A program made the position numbers and the translations under genes. Positions 33,771 through 43,025 of a DNA stretch of 64,000 bases are shown here, one piece after another. The DNA is taken from assembly GCA_022510945.1 (NCBI GenBank), contig JAFLSK010000001.1, positions 169,440 through 233,439 on the forward strand, in the 5' to 3' direction. The DNA comes from Ruminococcus sp. (GTDB lineage Bacteria > Bacillota > Clostridia > Oscillospirales > Acutalibacteraceae). The notes beneath the pieces were generated by a model. It was not told the DNA's origin, made no database searches, and worked only from the letters and a program-made list of their open reading frames with translations. Every line of letters begins with the position of its first letter. Within the stretch, counting starts at the first letter, position 1.

Positions 33771-34523
33771 CTATCTGTAATGTTCAATATTAAGTTTCAA
33801 GCGTCCCTTTTTCGTAACGCCTGCTTGTTCCTTTATAATAAACTTTCCATTTCCGCGAATGGTAAGAATATCATCTTCTTTTAAAATATAACTGACGTTT
33901 TTATTCTCGGTATAGTTTACGAAAATCTTTCCCGACAGAACAAGAGCGGCTGTTTTTTCTCTCGAAAGACCTGTTATTGCCGCAACAATCACGTCAAGCC
34001 GCATAGAACTAACTATAAAACTCAAACTCTCTATATCATTAGCGGCGGTGATTTTGCACTCGCTTTCGCTTACAATCTTCACGCCGACTCTGCCTATTTT
34101 AGAAATCTGCGACCTGATATAGTCGCTTATCTCCTGCTTTACAAAGCATACTGCGCAGCCTTCGTTTACGATTATATCGCCGACGCTGCTTCTCTCTATA
34201 CCAAGATTCATCAAAGCGCCTAAGAAATCACGGTGAGAAAGCTTATCTGACTTCCTGTACTTGAAGTAAACTGCGTCTATAGGAAAGGATTCTTCCCCTA
34301 CCTCATACTCACATACAGCGAGCATATTGCGCACCGCGCCCTCATAGCCGCCGAAAAATCGGTAGCAACAGTGAAATTGCGAAATATAATAAGTCAGCAA
34401 ATACTGCTCCCGCTCATTGAGAAATCCTAAAAAACAGGGGGTTCGCCTTATAGACGAAAGTCTCAGCGCGTCGTCAGCCCTTGAATAAAGCTCCTTATCC
34501 TCTTTATCAGAAGTATACGCCAC
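33771..34523 (-). CDS. ylmH: YlmH-family S4-domain RNA-binding protein
   Basis: A protein of about 250 residues. Seen: the N-terminal TPCFLGFLNEREQYLL region and PIDAVYFKYR, and a C-terminal S4 domain (MRLDVIVAAITGLSREKTAALVLSGKIFVNY) of the YlmH type. YlmH/RqcP relatives bind the ribosome in rescue of stalled 50S subunits; a role in ribosome quality control is known for B. subtilis RqcP (a shorter paralogue) and is only suggested here. The start is uncertain: a GTG at 34523 is taken, overlapping sepF by 17 bp, with a TTG at 34565 as alternative; neither has a strong SD, so coupling to sepF is likely. Confidence 0.88.
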   Translation of the reverse strand: MAYTSDKEDKELYSRADDALRLSSIRRTPCFLGFLNEREQYLLTYYISQFHCCYRFFGGYEGAVRNMLAVCEYEVGEESFPIDAVYFKYRKSDKLSHRDFLGALMNLGIERSSVGDIIVNEGCAVCFVKQEISDYIRSQISKIGRVGVKIVSESECKITAANDIESLSFIVSSMRLDVIVAAITGLSREKTAALVLSGKIFVNYTENKNVSYILKEDDILTIRGNGKFIIKEQAGVTKKGRLKLNIEHYR

Positions 34524-34965
34524 TTTGCTCGAGTTCGTCGAGGAGGTCGTCTCCCGTAAAGTCAAAGTTGTTCGGTATAATGATGAATGTGCTTGAAGCT
34601 ACTCTCTTAATCTTTCCGCGGTTAGCGTAAGCAACGCCGCTGAGGAAATCGACGATACGTCTGGAAACGTCCTTCTTAGTCTGCTCGAGATTAAGAACGA
34701 TTGTGTGAGTTTTCATAAGCTCGTCAGCAATAGCACGCGTTTCCTCACCAAAGCCCTCGGGTCTGAATATAGCGACCTTGAGCTTTGCTGTTGCGCTGAT
34801 GTTCACAACGTTATTCTTTTTATAACCTGAAGAACGTGAATATGTAGAAACGTCCTCATACTCGTCCTCGTCGTTTTCGGCATAGCCGTATTCGTCGTAG
34901 CCGTTATCGTAATCTTCGTCGGGTGCGTCCCACATACGCTTGAACTTGTCAACAAAACTCGCCAT
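34507..34965 (-). CDS. sepF: Cell division protein SepF
   Basis: A 152-residue FtsZ-binding protein that tethers the Z-ring to the membrane. Seen: an N-terminal amphipathic stretch (ASFVDKFKRMW), an unusually acidic Tyr/Asp/Glu-rich linker (about residues 16-40), and the C-terminal SepF domain (AIFRPEGFGEETRAIADELMKTHTIVLNLEQ, RRIVDFLSGVAYAN). The start follows a purine-rich GGAGGATG site. It sits between yggS and ylmH; the YlmG/YggT membrane protein gene usually found here is missing. Confidence 0.95.
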   Translation of the reverse strand: MASFVDKFKRMWDAPDEDYDNGYDEYGYAENDEDEYEDVSTYSRSSGYKKNNVVNISATAKLKVAIFRPEGFGEETRAIADELMKTHTIVLNLEQTKKDVSRRIVDFLSGVAYANRGKIKRVASSTFIIIPNNFDFTGDDLLDELEQSGVYF

Positions 34966-34988
34966 TTAAACATCCTCCATAGATTAAA

Positions 34989-35702
34989 TTAAATTGAATA
35001 ATTACGAGCGCCAAAAAGCGAAGAACCGACCCTCACCATATTGGCACCTGATAAAATTGCTTCATAATAATCGGCAGACATACCCATTGAAAGTATATCC
35101 ATAGATATATTATCTATTTTTTTGCCCGATATGTCAATAAATATATTGTTCATTTTAGTGAAAAATTTTAAATTTTTTTGTGGAGTATCACAAATCGGCG
35201 GGATACACATCAATCCTTTGACCGAAATATTCTCAAAATCCTTTATTTCGTCAAGAAGTTCGTAAAGCATTTCTGCCTTAACTCCGCTCTTACTTTCCTC
35301 TTCACCGATATTGACCTCGATAAGAATATCGGTATTGATGTTATTTTTTACGGACTGTCGCGAAACCTCTTTAGCAAGCTTTACGGAGTCGACAGATTGG
35401 ATTAGGTCGACCTTTCCCACGATTTGTCTTACCTTGTTGCTCTGGAGATGACCGATGAACTGTAAGGACGCGTCGTTTAAGTTATAGGTGTCGTATTTAG
35501 TCAAAAGTTCCTGCACCTTATTCTCGCCGATATACCTCAGTCCGAGCGAAATAGCATAGTTTATTACCTGAACGTCAACCGTTTTTGTCGCTGCAAGAAA
35601 GGTAATATCCTCTCTGTTCTTTCCGACCTTTAAAGCCGCCTCTGATATTCTTTCCTCGATAAGGTTGTAGTTATATTCAACGTCACGCAATAACTTTTCC
35701 AT
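34989..35702 (-). CDS. YggS/PLPBP family PLP homeostasis protein
   Basis: A 237-residue single-domain alanine-racemase-fold protein. Seen: the PLP lysine K40 in FLAATKTV, IGENKVQEL, FIGHLQSNKVR and the C-terminal LSMGMSADYYEAILSGANMVRVGSSLFG phosphate-binding motif. YggS/PLPHP has no enzymatic activity known and buffers PLP and amino-acid pools. It is the YlmE-position gene of the division cluster. It overlaps the HlyD-like gene by 20 bp. Confidence 0.95.
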   Translation of the reverse strand: MEKLLRDVEYNYNLIEERISEAALKVGKNREDITFLAATKTVDVQVINYAISLGLRYIGENKVQELLTKYDTYNLNDASLQFIGHLQSNKVRQIVGKVDLIQSVDSVKLAKEVSRQSVKNNINTDILIEVNIGEEESKSGVKAEMLYELLDEIKDFENISVKGLMCIPPICDTPQKNLKFFTKMNNIFIDISGKKIDNISMDILSMGMSADYYEAILSGANMVRVGSSLFGARNYSI

Positions 35703-36978
35703 CGTACAAATTGTCTCCTTTTATTACCACCTGATCATACAATTCAAGTGTTGTTGAATTGAACAGCACTCCGTCCTCGGGACTCGGGTTACAGAGAACA
35801 TAGTCGCTGCCTGAGTACGAAATCGAAATCTGTTTGAATTGCAGTTCCGAGCCGTGGAGCACATAAACTCCCTGAACCTTTTTCTTTTTTGTTTCAGTGT
35901 TGCCGATCTTGTCGGTAACCTTTTTATACACATAATCCTCGTGGATAGCACGCTTGGACACCTTAAGTCCGTTATATGTGATGGCTGTTATTTCTATATT
36001 CTCGTGTCTTGCGTCAGCGATATAATTATTCATATAGTCGCAAGCGAGTACTAAAACACCGTCTTCCTTTTTTGAGCGTTGGTTTATAGCATAGATATAA
36101 ACAGGAATTTTTTCATTTGTCACCGCAGGCATCATAACATATATAATCTGTCCTAAATTCTGCAGTTTTGCAAGATTTACGGAATCGTCAGCACTGATTC
36201 TGCACGCTATATACCACTCAGGTGAGGTTACAACCTTACCGATTACGTTGCTGTCGGGCGATGATTTCTTTATGTTCTTGAGCTTTTTTAAGGTAAGCTT
36301 ATTAAGCTTTGTTATATCAAAGGATTTTTCATAACCGTCCGTGCCTGATATAAAGTAACCTGCCTTATCAGACGACACAGAGCCGATTTTAGCCGAACAG
36401 TTAGCTTCAAGGTTAGCTTTCTCATTTTTTAGCGTTTTAATTTTTGCTCTAAAATCCTTCGCCTCACCTGTAATCATCTGACGCGCACAGATAGACAGCA
36501 AGAGATTATTGTTATAACCTTTAGCATCGGACAGTTTTCCGCTGTTTACGTCCGAGAGGATTGAGTAGATATTATTGTTTATCTGCGTACTTATTGCATC
36601 TATACTGATGCTGTCCTTATAATATGACTCGCTAAGGGTACGAAGGCTCTTTATCTGATTGTTTACGTTTTCGATTTGTTGTCTGTAGACGGCGTCAGTC
36701 TCGTTTCTGTAGATATCGGCTATAGTCTGGCCTGCGCTTACGTTGTTACCGTTGCTGACATTAAAGCTTAGAACACCGCTGCTGTTGTTAGTGATATATT
36801 CCTCGTTCCTGATGAGATAAGCGTCAGAATAAATTACGTCGGACACCTTGCTGTATACAGCTTCCTCAACTTCCACAGCTCGTGAAAAATTTGCGCTCAC
36901 AAAAAGATAAACGAGATATGAAAGTATTAAAACTGACAACAGAGCAATTATAATTCTTTTAAATAATAATCTATCCAT
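35683..36978 (-). CDS. HlyD-like membrane-anchored adaptor protein
   Basis: A 431-residue protein with one N-terminal membrane helix (about residues 8-29), then an external region with a biotinyl-lipoyl-like hairpin half (SSGVLSFNVSNGNNVSAGQTIADIY), a coiled-coil segment and beta-rich C-terminal part. PGAP-type annotation would be HlyD family periplasmic adaptor subunit, but no ABC transporter or outer membrane is present here. In clostridia such genes commonly sit beside yggS-sepF-ylmH-divIVA, so a role in envelope or septum organisation is plausible; this is inference. It overlaps miaA by 8 bp. Confidence 0.8.
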   Translation of the reverse strand: MDRLLFKRIIIALLSVLILSYLVYLFVSANFSRAVEVEEAVYSKVSDVIYSDAYLIRNEEYITNNSSGVLSFNVSNGNNVSAGQTIADIYRNETDAVYRQQIENVNNQIKSLRTLSESYYKDSISIDAISTQINNNIYSILSDVNSGKLSDAKGYNNNLLLSICARQMITGEAKDFRAKIKTLKNEKANLEANCSAKIGSVSSDKAGYFISGTDGYEKSFDITKLNKLTLKKLKNIKKSSPDSNVIGKVVTSPEWYIACRISADDSVNLAKLQNLGQIIYVMMPAVTNEKIPVYIYAINQRSKKEDGVLVLACDYMNNYIADARHENIEITAITYNGLKVSKRAIHEDYVYKKVTDKIGNTETKKKKVQGVYVLHGSELQFKQISISYSGSDYVLCNPSPEDGVLFNSTTLELYDQVVIKGDNLYDGKVIA

Positions 36979-37918
36979 TTATAAATCCTTTTTTATCTAT
37001 TATACGAGCAACTTCATAAGCCTGCTCGTCTGTGTTTTTTAATTCATCAATGTTAATCCAGTGTATATTTTCGTTACGTCTGAACCAAGTAAGCTGGCGT
37101 TTAGCATATCGACGGGTTTCGGTCTTGAGCGTTTCGATACATTCGTCGAGCGATTTATCGCCGCTTAAATACGGTGCAAGCTGTTTGTAGCCGATAGCTT
37201 TTGAAGATGTTGCGCTTAAATTCGACTCGAGGATATTTTGTGCCTCGTCAACCAACCCCATCTCGAGCATAATGTCAACACGGCGGTTTATTCTGTCGTA
37301 GATATATTGCCTGTCAGTGGCTGTGAGACCGATTATAAGGCTGTCGTAGTCGCTGCCTTTGCGCCTGCTTTCCTCGTTCTGCTCAGTGATGGTTTTGCCG
37401 GTTACTCTGTAGAACTCTATTGCGCGTACAATACGCTTAAGGTTAATTTCTTTACCCAAACGGTCAGCAGACTTGGGGTCAAATTCACCCAGAATGCCGA
37501 GAAGATACTCAATACCTTTTTCCTGCGCGAGTTTTGTAAGTTCCTCTCGGATATTTTCATCACTGCTGTTATCTGTAAAATCAATGCCGTTAAGGAGTGA
37601 ATCAACGTAAAGTCCTGTTCCACCGCACAGTATAGGAAGCTTTCCCCGGCTTACAACGGAGTCGACAGCACCGCGCGCGTCGAGGACGTACTGACCTACA
37701 GAGTATGACTTATCAGGCTCGAGAAAATCAATCATATGGTGCTTAACACCTTGCATTTCCTCCTCTGTGGGCTTTGCGGTGGCAATTTGCATACCTTTAT
37801 AAATCTGCATACTGTCGGCAGAGATAACCTCGCCGTTATACATCTTTGCTAAGGCAATGGAAAGTCCGGTTTTGCCACTGGCGGTGGGACCGACCACGGC
37901 TAATATCTTTGTTTTCAT
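36971..37918 (-). CDS. miaA: tRNA dimethylallyltransferase
   Basis: A 315-residue enzyme that adds a dimethylallyl group to A37 of UNN-reading tRNAs. Seen: the P-loop GPTASGKTGLS at residues 10-20, SADSMQIYKG, and the C-terminal TRRYAKRQLTWFRRN tRNA-binding motif. Its product is the substrate of MiaB encoded at the head of the same operon. It joins mutL by a one-base stop/start overlap. Confidence 0.97.
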   Translation of the reverse strand: MKTKILAVVGPTASGKTGLSIALAKMYNGEVISADSMQIYKGMQIATAKPTEEEMQGVKHHMIDFLEPDKSYSVGQYVLDARGAVDSVVSRGKLPILCGGTGLYVDSLLNGIDFTDNSSDENIREELTKLAQEKGIEYLLGILGEFDPKSADRLGKEINLKRIVRAIEFYRVTGKTITEQNEESRRKGSDYDSLIIGLTATDRQYIYDRINRRVDIMLEMGLVDEAQNILESNLSATSSKAIGYKQLAPYLSGDKSLDECIETLKTETRRYAKRQLTWFRRNENIHWINIDELKNTDEQAYEVARIIDKKGFING

Positions 37919-39942
37919 TATAGTCTACCAAACTGTTTTTCGAGTTCATAACGGCTCATAACCACACATACGGGACGTCCGTGAGGACAATAGCGCAGAG
38001 TGGGATCGTCGTCAAGCTTGTTAGCGATATCCATAAGTTCCTCATCGGTGCTGATGTTACCGCCTTTTATAGCTGCGCGACAAGCGACGTTGTGATATAT
38101 CCAGTCCATTTTTTCGCTGCGGATATCGTTTTTGTTCTGCGCAATGTAGCCCGCCATCTCGATAACAGAGCTTTCAACATCACTTAAATTGAGATACTGC
38201 GGAGCGCTGCGAACAATCAACGTCCCGTTGCCAAAGTCTTCTACGTCAAAGGCACATTCCTTAAACATATCGAGGTTATTTATCGCAGCATCATAGTCGG
38301 ATTTGTTCAAAAGAACAGTGACGGGTTGCAAAAGCATCTGCGAAAAACCCGCACCTCTTTCCTTCTTCAGCCGCTCATAAATCATACGCTCGTGAGCAGC
38401 GTGCTTATCAATGATAACAATTTCTTTTTCGTTTTTTTCGACGAATATGTACGTCTTGAACGCCTCGCCGATAAGTCGGAGTTTATTTTCAGGCTCTTCG
38501 TAGAGTGTTTTGGGCTCTTCATCGGACACTTCTTCTGTGATTTTCGGAGTATCGTAAGAAGGCTCTTCGGGCAGGTCCGGGATAATATTTTGTGGTTTCT
38601 GCTCCGTGTTCTCCGAAACAATCGGCTTGCTATCGTATACAATAGTGGTGTCTTCGGGTTGTTTGCGTTCCTTAATCTGCTCAATCTTATTGTTGAGATT
38701 CTCCTGTCGTCTTACGGACTCTTTGGGATAAATATCGGAAAGCTTTGTAGGACTTGCGACATTTGTTGTAACTGAGATTGGAGATTTAGCAGAACCAAAT
38801 ATCTTATCAAGCTCGTCAAAAGGATTGTCAGTCTTTTTCTCTTTCGGCTCGTCGTTGAGCTTAAATCCGGACGGTGAAAACGGCTTTGGCTTTCTTATAT
38901 CTGAAAAGGCATCGTTTCTTGCTTGTCCGCCGAATGTGATTGATTTGCGCTCGTCGTTGTTGTTCAGGCAAGTCTTTACAGCGTGGTAAACTGCGTCGAA
39001 AACAGGTCTTTCATTAATGAATCTTACCTCGATTTTGGATGGGTGGACGTTAACGTCAATCGCCTCGAACGGAATACTTAGGTGAAGGACGCAGGCTGGA
39101 TATTTGCCAACCATTACGCTGCCCTTGCAAGCCTCCTCGATAGCCGCCATAGCGGTGACGGATTTTACATAACGTCCGTTTATAAAGAAGTTTTGCATAC
39201 CTCTGTTCGGACGAGCGTTTACGGGCTTTGAAATATAGCCCTGAACCTTAACGCCGTTGAGCTCGTAATTCACGGGAAGAAGTCCGTTAGCGAAATCTCT
39301 GCCGTATACGGAATAAATTGCGGATTTAATCTTGCCGTCGCCGGATGTTTTAAGCACCTGTCGACCGTCGCGGATAAAGGTGAACGCAACCTCTGGATGA
39401 GAAAGCGCAACTTTGTCGAGAACATTCGCGACAGCATTGCCCTCGGCTCTGTCCTTTTTTAAAAACTTCATTCTTGCTGGGATGTTGTAGAACAAATCCC
39501 TTATAATCATCGTAGTTCCAACGGGACAGCCCGCATCGCTGAGTGAAATCTCTTCGCCGCCGTTTATCTCGTAAGAAGTGCCGATTTCTTCATTTTTATG
39601 CCTTGTGAGCAACTGTAGCTTCGAGACAGATGAAATAGATGATAGAGCCTCGCCGCGAAAGCCTAACGTAGCAATTTTGTCGAGGTCGTTCTCTAATTTT
39701 ATCTTGCTGGTTGCGTGTGGAAGGAACGCAAGCTTCACATCCTCGCGCATAATTCCGCAGCCGTTATCGGTGACTCTCATAAATGTGATGCCACCGTTCT
39801 GAATCTCGACGGTGACGTCAGTCGAGCCTGCATCTATTGAATTTTCAATAAGCTCCTTTATCGCTGAAGCAGGTCTTTCAACCACCTCACCCGCAGCGAT
39901 AAGCTCTGCGACGTGTTTGTCGAGCACATTGATGACACCCAT
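37918..39942 (-). CDS. mutL: DNA mismatch repair endonuclease MutL
   Basis: A 674-residue GHKL ATPase and nicking endonuclease. Seen: ATPase motifs ELIENSIDAGSTDV, VTDNGCGI, and ATSKI..LGFRGEALSSI at the N-terminus; a long charged linker (about residues 330-500); and the C-terminal metal-binding motif DKHAAHERMIYE near residue 515 together with CPHGRPV near the end. The DQHA(x)2E(x)4E endonuclease motif is present with Q replaced by K, a common variant. It follows mutS by 35 bp. Confidence 0.96.
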   Translation of the reverse strand: MGVINVLDKHVAELIAAGEVVERPASAIKELIENSIDAGSTDVTVEIQNGGITFMRVTDNGCGIMREDVKLAFLPHATSKIKLENDLDKIATLGFRGEALSSISSVSKLQLLTRHKNEEIGTSYEINGGEEISLSDAGCPVGTTMIIRDLFYNIPARMKFLKKDRAEGNAVANVLDKVALSHPEVAFTFIRDGRQVLKTSGDGKIKSAIYSVYGRDFANGLLPVNYELNGVKVQGYISKPVNARPNRGMQNFFINGRYVKSVTAMAAIEEACKGSVMVGKYPACVLHLSIPFEAIDVNVHPSKIEVRFINERPVFDAVYHAVKTCLNNNDERKSITFGGQARNDAFSDIRKPKPFSPSGFKLNDEPKEKKTDNPFDELDKIFGSAKSPISVTTNVASPTKLSDIYPKESVRRQENLNNKIEQIKERKQPEDTTIVYDSKPIVSENTEQKPQNIIPDLPEEPSYDTPKITEEVSDEEPKTLYEEPENKLRLIGEAFKTYIFVEKNEKEIVIIDKHAAHERMIYERLKKERGAGFSQMLLQPVTVLLNKSDYDAAINNLDMFKECAFDVEDFGNGTLIVRSAPQYLNLSDVESSVIEMAGYIAQNKNDIRSEKMDWIYHNVACRAAIKGGNISTDEELMDIANKLDDDPTLRYCPHGRPVCVVMSRYELEKQFGRL

Positions 39943-39977
39943 TTATTTCACCACTTTTCGTAAAATTTCTTAATATG

Positions 39978-42572
39978 CTAAATCATACCCTTTAATTCAT
40001 AGAGAAGATTCATCGCCTCAATCGGCGTAAGTGTATTTAAATCTAACTTTTCAAGTCGTTCGGTAATCGCGTTGTTCATACTCGGCATAAGACTAAGCTG
40101 CTCGATTTCGGGCACTTTTTCGACAGGTTTTGTGGGGATATTCGAATTGTTTCCGCTTTCTAAATCGGCGAGTATCTCCTTTGCTCTACCGATTATAGCA
40201 TCAGGAAGACCCGCAAGCTTTGCGACCTCTATGCCATAGCTGTCGTCAGCACCGCCGGGGACGATTCTTCTTAGGAAGGTTATATCGTCACCGTGCTTTT
40301 TAACAGCGATATTGTAGTTGTTTACGCCCTCTATAACCTGCTCCATAACAGTAAGCTCGTGATAGTGGGTAGCAAACAACGTCTTTGCGCCAAGCTTTTT
40401 CTTATCCACAACGTATTCGAGCACTGCTCTTGCAATACTCATACCGTCGAAGGTTGAAGTACCGCGACCGATTTCGTCGAGTATAAGAAGGGACTTACCG
40501 GTTGCATTGGTCACTATATTCGCAACTTCGCTCATTTCGACCATAAATGTAGACTGTCCGGACGCGAGGTCGTCGGACGCGCCGACACGGGTGAAAATAC
40601 TGTCAACTATACCGATTTCAGCAGAGGACGCGGGAACGAAGCTACCAATCTGCGCCATAAGCACAATGAGCGCAACCTGACGCATATATGTGGATTTACC
40701 CGCCATATTCGGACCGGTTATAATCGCCACACGGTTTGCGTTACAGTTGAGGTAAACATCGTTTGGTACGAACGGAGCACCCTTTAAGAGCCGCTCAACC
40801 ACGGGGTGTCTGCTGTCTTTTATGATAATATTATCGCTGAGATTAACCTCGGGGCGTGTGTAGCGGTTGTCGGAAGCGACATTTGCAAGAGAAGCAAGAA
40901 CGTCGAGCGTTGCGATAGCGGACGCAGTTTTCTGAATACGCTCAAGCTGAGAGGCAACATTTTTTCTTATAGCGTCGAACAGTTGATACTCGAGCGCTGT
41001 CGCCTTATCCTTTGCGCCGAGGATACGTCCCTCGACAGCCTTCAAATCCTGAGTTATATAACGCTCGCAGTTAGTAAGCGTTTGCTTACGGATATATGTG
41101 TCGGGCACCATATTTTTGTAGGAATTGGTGACCTCTATGTAGTAGCCGAAAACACGGTTGTAGCCTACTTTAAGTTTCGGGATACCCGTAAGATTTCTCT
41201 GTTCTTCCTCGATTTTAGCAAGAATACTCGTAGAGTCGTTCATATCGGAGCTGACTTCGTCGAGTTCTGCGTTATAGCCTGTTTTTATGATACCGCCCTC
41301 TTTTACGGAAAACGGCGGTTCCTCGACGATAGCCTCGTCAATCATTGTGTAGATATCTTCGAGGGTATCTAAATCATTGTAAATACCACGAAGCATAGAG
41401 GACTTACACTCGCTTAAAAGCGACTTTATCTGAGGCAATCTTTCGAAAGCTCCCGCGAGAGAACGCAACTCACGGCCATTGGCAGAGCCATAGACAATCT
41501 TTGTCATCAATCTCTCAATATCGAATATGCCGACCATCGCGGCAGTGAGGTCGAGCCTCAGAACGGTATCGTTCACAAGCTCCTCAACAGCGCTCTGGCG
41601 GTTGATGATTTTCGTAACATTTAAGAGAGGTTTTTCGACCCAGCTCCTTAAAAGTCTCTTACCCATTGAGGTTTTTGTGCTGTCAAGCACCCATAAAAGC
41701 GAACCGCGCTTTTCCTTGTTGAGCATAGTTTGGGTGAGTTCGAGGTTACGCTGGGTGTTGAAGTCGAGCTTCATAAATTGATTCTCAGAGAAAATGCTTA
41801 TATGGCTGATTCTCTCAAGTCCGTTCTTCTGTGTATCGCGCAGGTAATTTATTAGCGCGCCTAAAGCGCAAACTATGACGTGCTTGTCCTCTACACTCTT
41901 GTATTCATCTTTGAACTGAGATTTAACAATATCCTGACATGTCAGCAGCGCAAAATTTTCGTCAGGAAGCATATCGACAGAGGTCGAAAGCTTTTCTCTT
42001 ATAAACGGAGCAAGTTCCTTAAACTTAACAACGTCGCCGCCGAGTAGAATTTCCCTCGGATTGTAGCTTGAAAGCTGACTTTTAATCTTCTCAAGGCTGT
42101 CTTTGCATACAATATCGGTAACGTATAATTCTCCTGTGGAAATATCGCAAAAACAAATACCGACATTTTTACCTTCTGCGTATATGCAGGAAATGTAGTT
42201 GTTGCGGCTTTCGTCAAGCATACTGCTCTCGATAACAGTACCCGGAGTTACTACGCGGACGATATCACGCTTTACAATTTTCTTGGTTTTTGAAGGATCC
42301 TCCATCTGCTCACAGATAGCGACCTTATAGCCCTTTTGCACGAGTCTGGCGATATAACCCTCGCAGCTGTGGAAAGGAACACCGCACATCGGCGCACGTT
42401 CCTCGAGTCCGCAGTCCCTGCCTGTCAGAGTGAGTTCAAGCTCCTTTGATGCAAGCTTTGCATCGTCAAAAAACATTTCGTAGAAATCACCAAGCCTGAA
42501 AAACAGGATTGAATCCTTATTTTCTTCTTTGATTTTAAGATATTGTTGCATCATCGGCGACAGTTCAGCCAT
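39978..42572 (-). CDS. mutS: DNA mismatch repair protein MutS
   Basis: An 864-residue MutS1. Seen: the mismatch-wedge motif FFRLGDFYEMFFDDA (F-x-E, about residue 26-29), core and clamp domains, Walker A GPNMAGKSTYMRQ near residue 625, Walker B LLILDEIGRGTSTFDG and the ATHYHELT motif. It recognises mismatches and recruits MutL. Start ATG follows GGGGTGAG. The ricA-like gene lies 31 bp upstream; in Bacillus, cotE sits between them, but it is absent here. Confidence 0.97.
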   Translation of the reverse strand: MAELSPMMQQYLKIKEENKDSILFFRLGDFYEMFFDDAKLASKELELTLTGRDCGLEERAPMCGVPFHSCEGYIARLVQKGYKVAICEQMEDPSKTKKIVKRDIVRVVTPGTVIESSMLDESRNNYISCIYAEGKNVGICFCDISTGELYVTDIVCKDSLEKIKSQLSSYNPREILLGGDVVKFKELAPFIREKLSTSVDMLPDENFALLTCQDIVKSQFKDEYKSVEDKHVIVCALGALINYLRDTQKNGLERISHISIFSENQFMKLDFNTQRNLELTQTMLNKEKRGSLLWVLDSTKTSMGKRLLRSWVEKPLLNVTKIINRQSAVEELVNDTVLRLDLTAAMVGIFDIERLMTKIVYGSANGRELRSLAGAFERLPQIKSLLSECKSSMLRGIYNDLDTLEDIYTMIDEAIVEEPPFSVKEGGIIKTGYNAELDEVSSDMNDSTSILAKIEEEQRNLTGIPKLKVGYNRVFGYYIEVTNSYKNMVPDTYIRKQTLTNCERYITQDLKAVEGRILGAKDKATALEYQLFDAIRKNVASQLERIQKTASAIATLDVLASLANVASDNRYTRPEVNLSDNIIIKDSRHPVVERLLKGAPFVPNDVYLNCNANRVAIITGPNMAGKSTYMRQVALIVLMAQIGSFVPASSAEIGIVDSIFTRVGASDDLASGQSTFMVEMSEVANIVTNATGKSLLILDEIGRGTSTFDGMSIARAVLEYVVDKKKLGAKTLFATHYHELTVMEQVIEGVNNYNIAVKKHGDDITFLRRIVPGGADDSYGIEVAKLAGLPDAIIGRAKEILADLESGNNSNIPTKPVEKVPEIEQLSLMPSMNNAITERLEKLDLNTLTPIEAMNLLYELKGMI

Positions 42573-42603
42573 AAACTCACCCCTTTCGAAAATAACTTAT
42601 CTA

Positions 42604-43008
42604 TCAGCCGCAACCGCCGCAGGTAGAGCAGCTTCCGGAGCAGGATGGCGTGTAGTCCGTTGTCTCGGGATCCTCGCCCTGCGCGCTGTTTTGAAGAATT
42701 GTCATAATGCGGGTTGTAAGCTGGTCGAATTCCTGTTTAGCTGTGTTGTAGTCAATCATATTCTGATTAGACATAATATTAGCGTAAACCTTCTGCATCT
42801 CGGAGTTCAGTTCCTGAATTTTTTCGTTGTCCTTGTTAGCCTTCTGTGCTTCTGTGTTAAGTTGAAGTCTCTTAAGATTAAATTCCTTGATTAACTCCTG
42901 CAGCTCGCTGTCGTTGTCAGCCTTATACTCTGCATCGTGGAGCTTTTTGTAAGCCTCTTCCTTTTGGATAAGTTTTCCTAATTCTCTTGTCATCTCTATA
43001 ATATCCAT
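42604..43008 (-). CDS. YlbF/YmcA (RicF/RicA-type) family protein with Cys tail
   Basis: A 134-residue helical protein of the YlbF/YmcA family. Positions 5-105 are predicted long helices (MTRELGKLIQKEEAYKKLHDAE...). The C-terminus ends in C123-x3-C127-x2-C130-x2-C133. In B. subtilis the RicA-RicF-RicT complex holds iron-sulphur clusters and affects MiaB activity and RNase Y-dependent mRNA maturation. Synteny (directly after miaB, before mutS) corresponds to ymcA/ricA. The ATG at 43008 is preferred because GGAGG precedes it; the longer frame overlaps miaB. Confidence 0.88.
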   Translation of the reverse strand: MDIIEMTRELGKLIQKEEAYKKLHDAEYKADNDSELQELIKEFNLKRLQLNTEAQKANKDNEKIQELNSEMQKVYANIMSNQNMIDYNTAKQEFDQLTTRIMTILQNSAQGEDPETTDYTPSCSGSCSTCGGCG

Positions 43009-43025
43009 AGTTTTGTTGTCCTCCG

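Noticed and set aside
42604-42650. Radical SAM cluster in the YlbF-like tail (C-x3-C-x2-C)
   Set aside because: The spacing matches but there is no TIM-barrel domain; it is only a short terminal tail.
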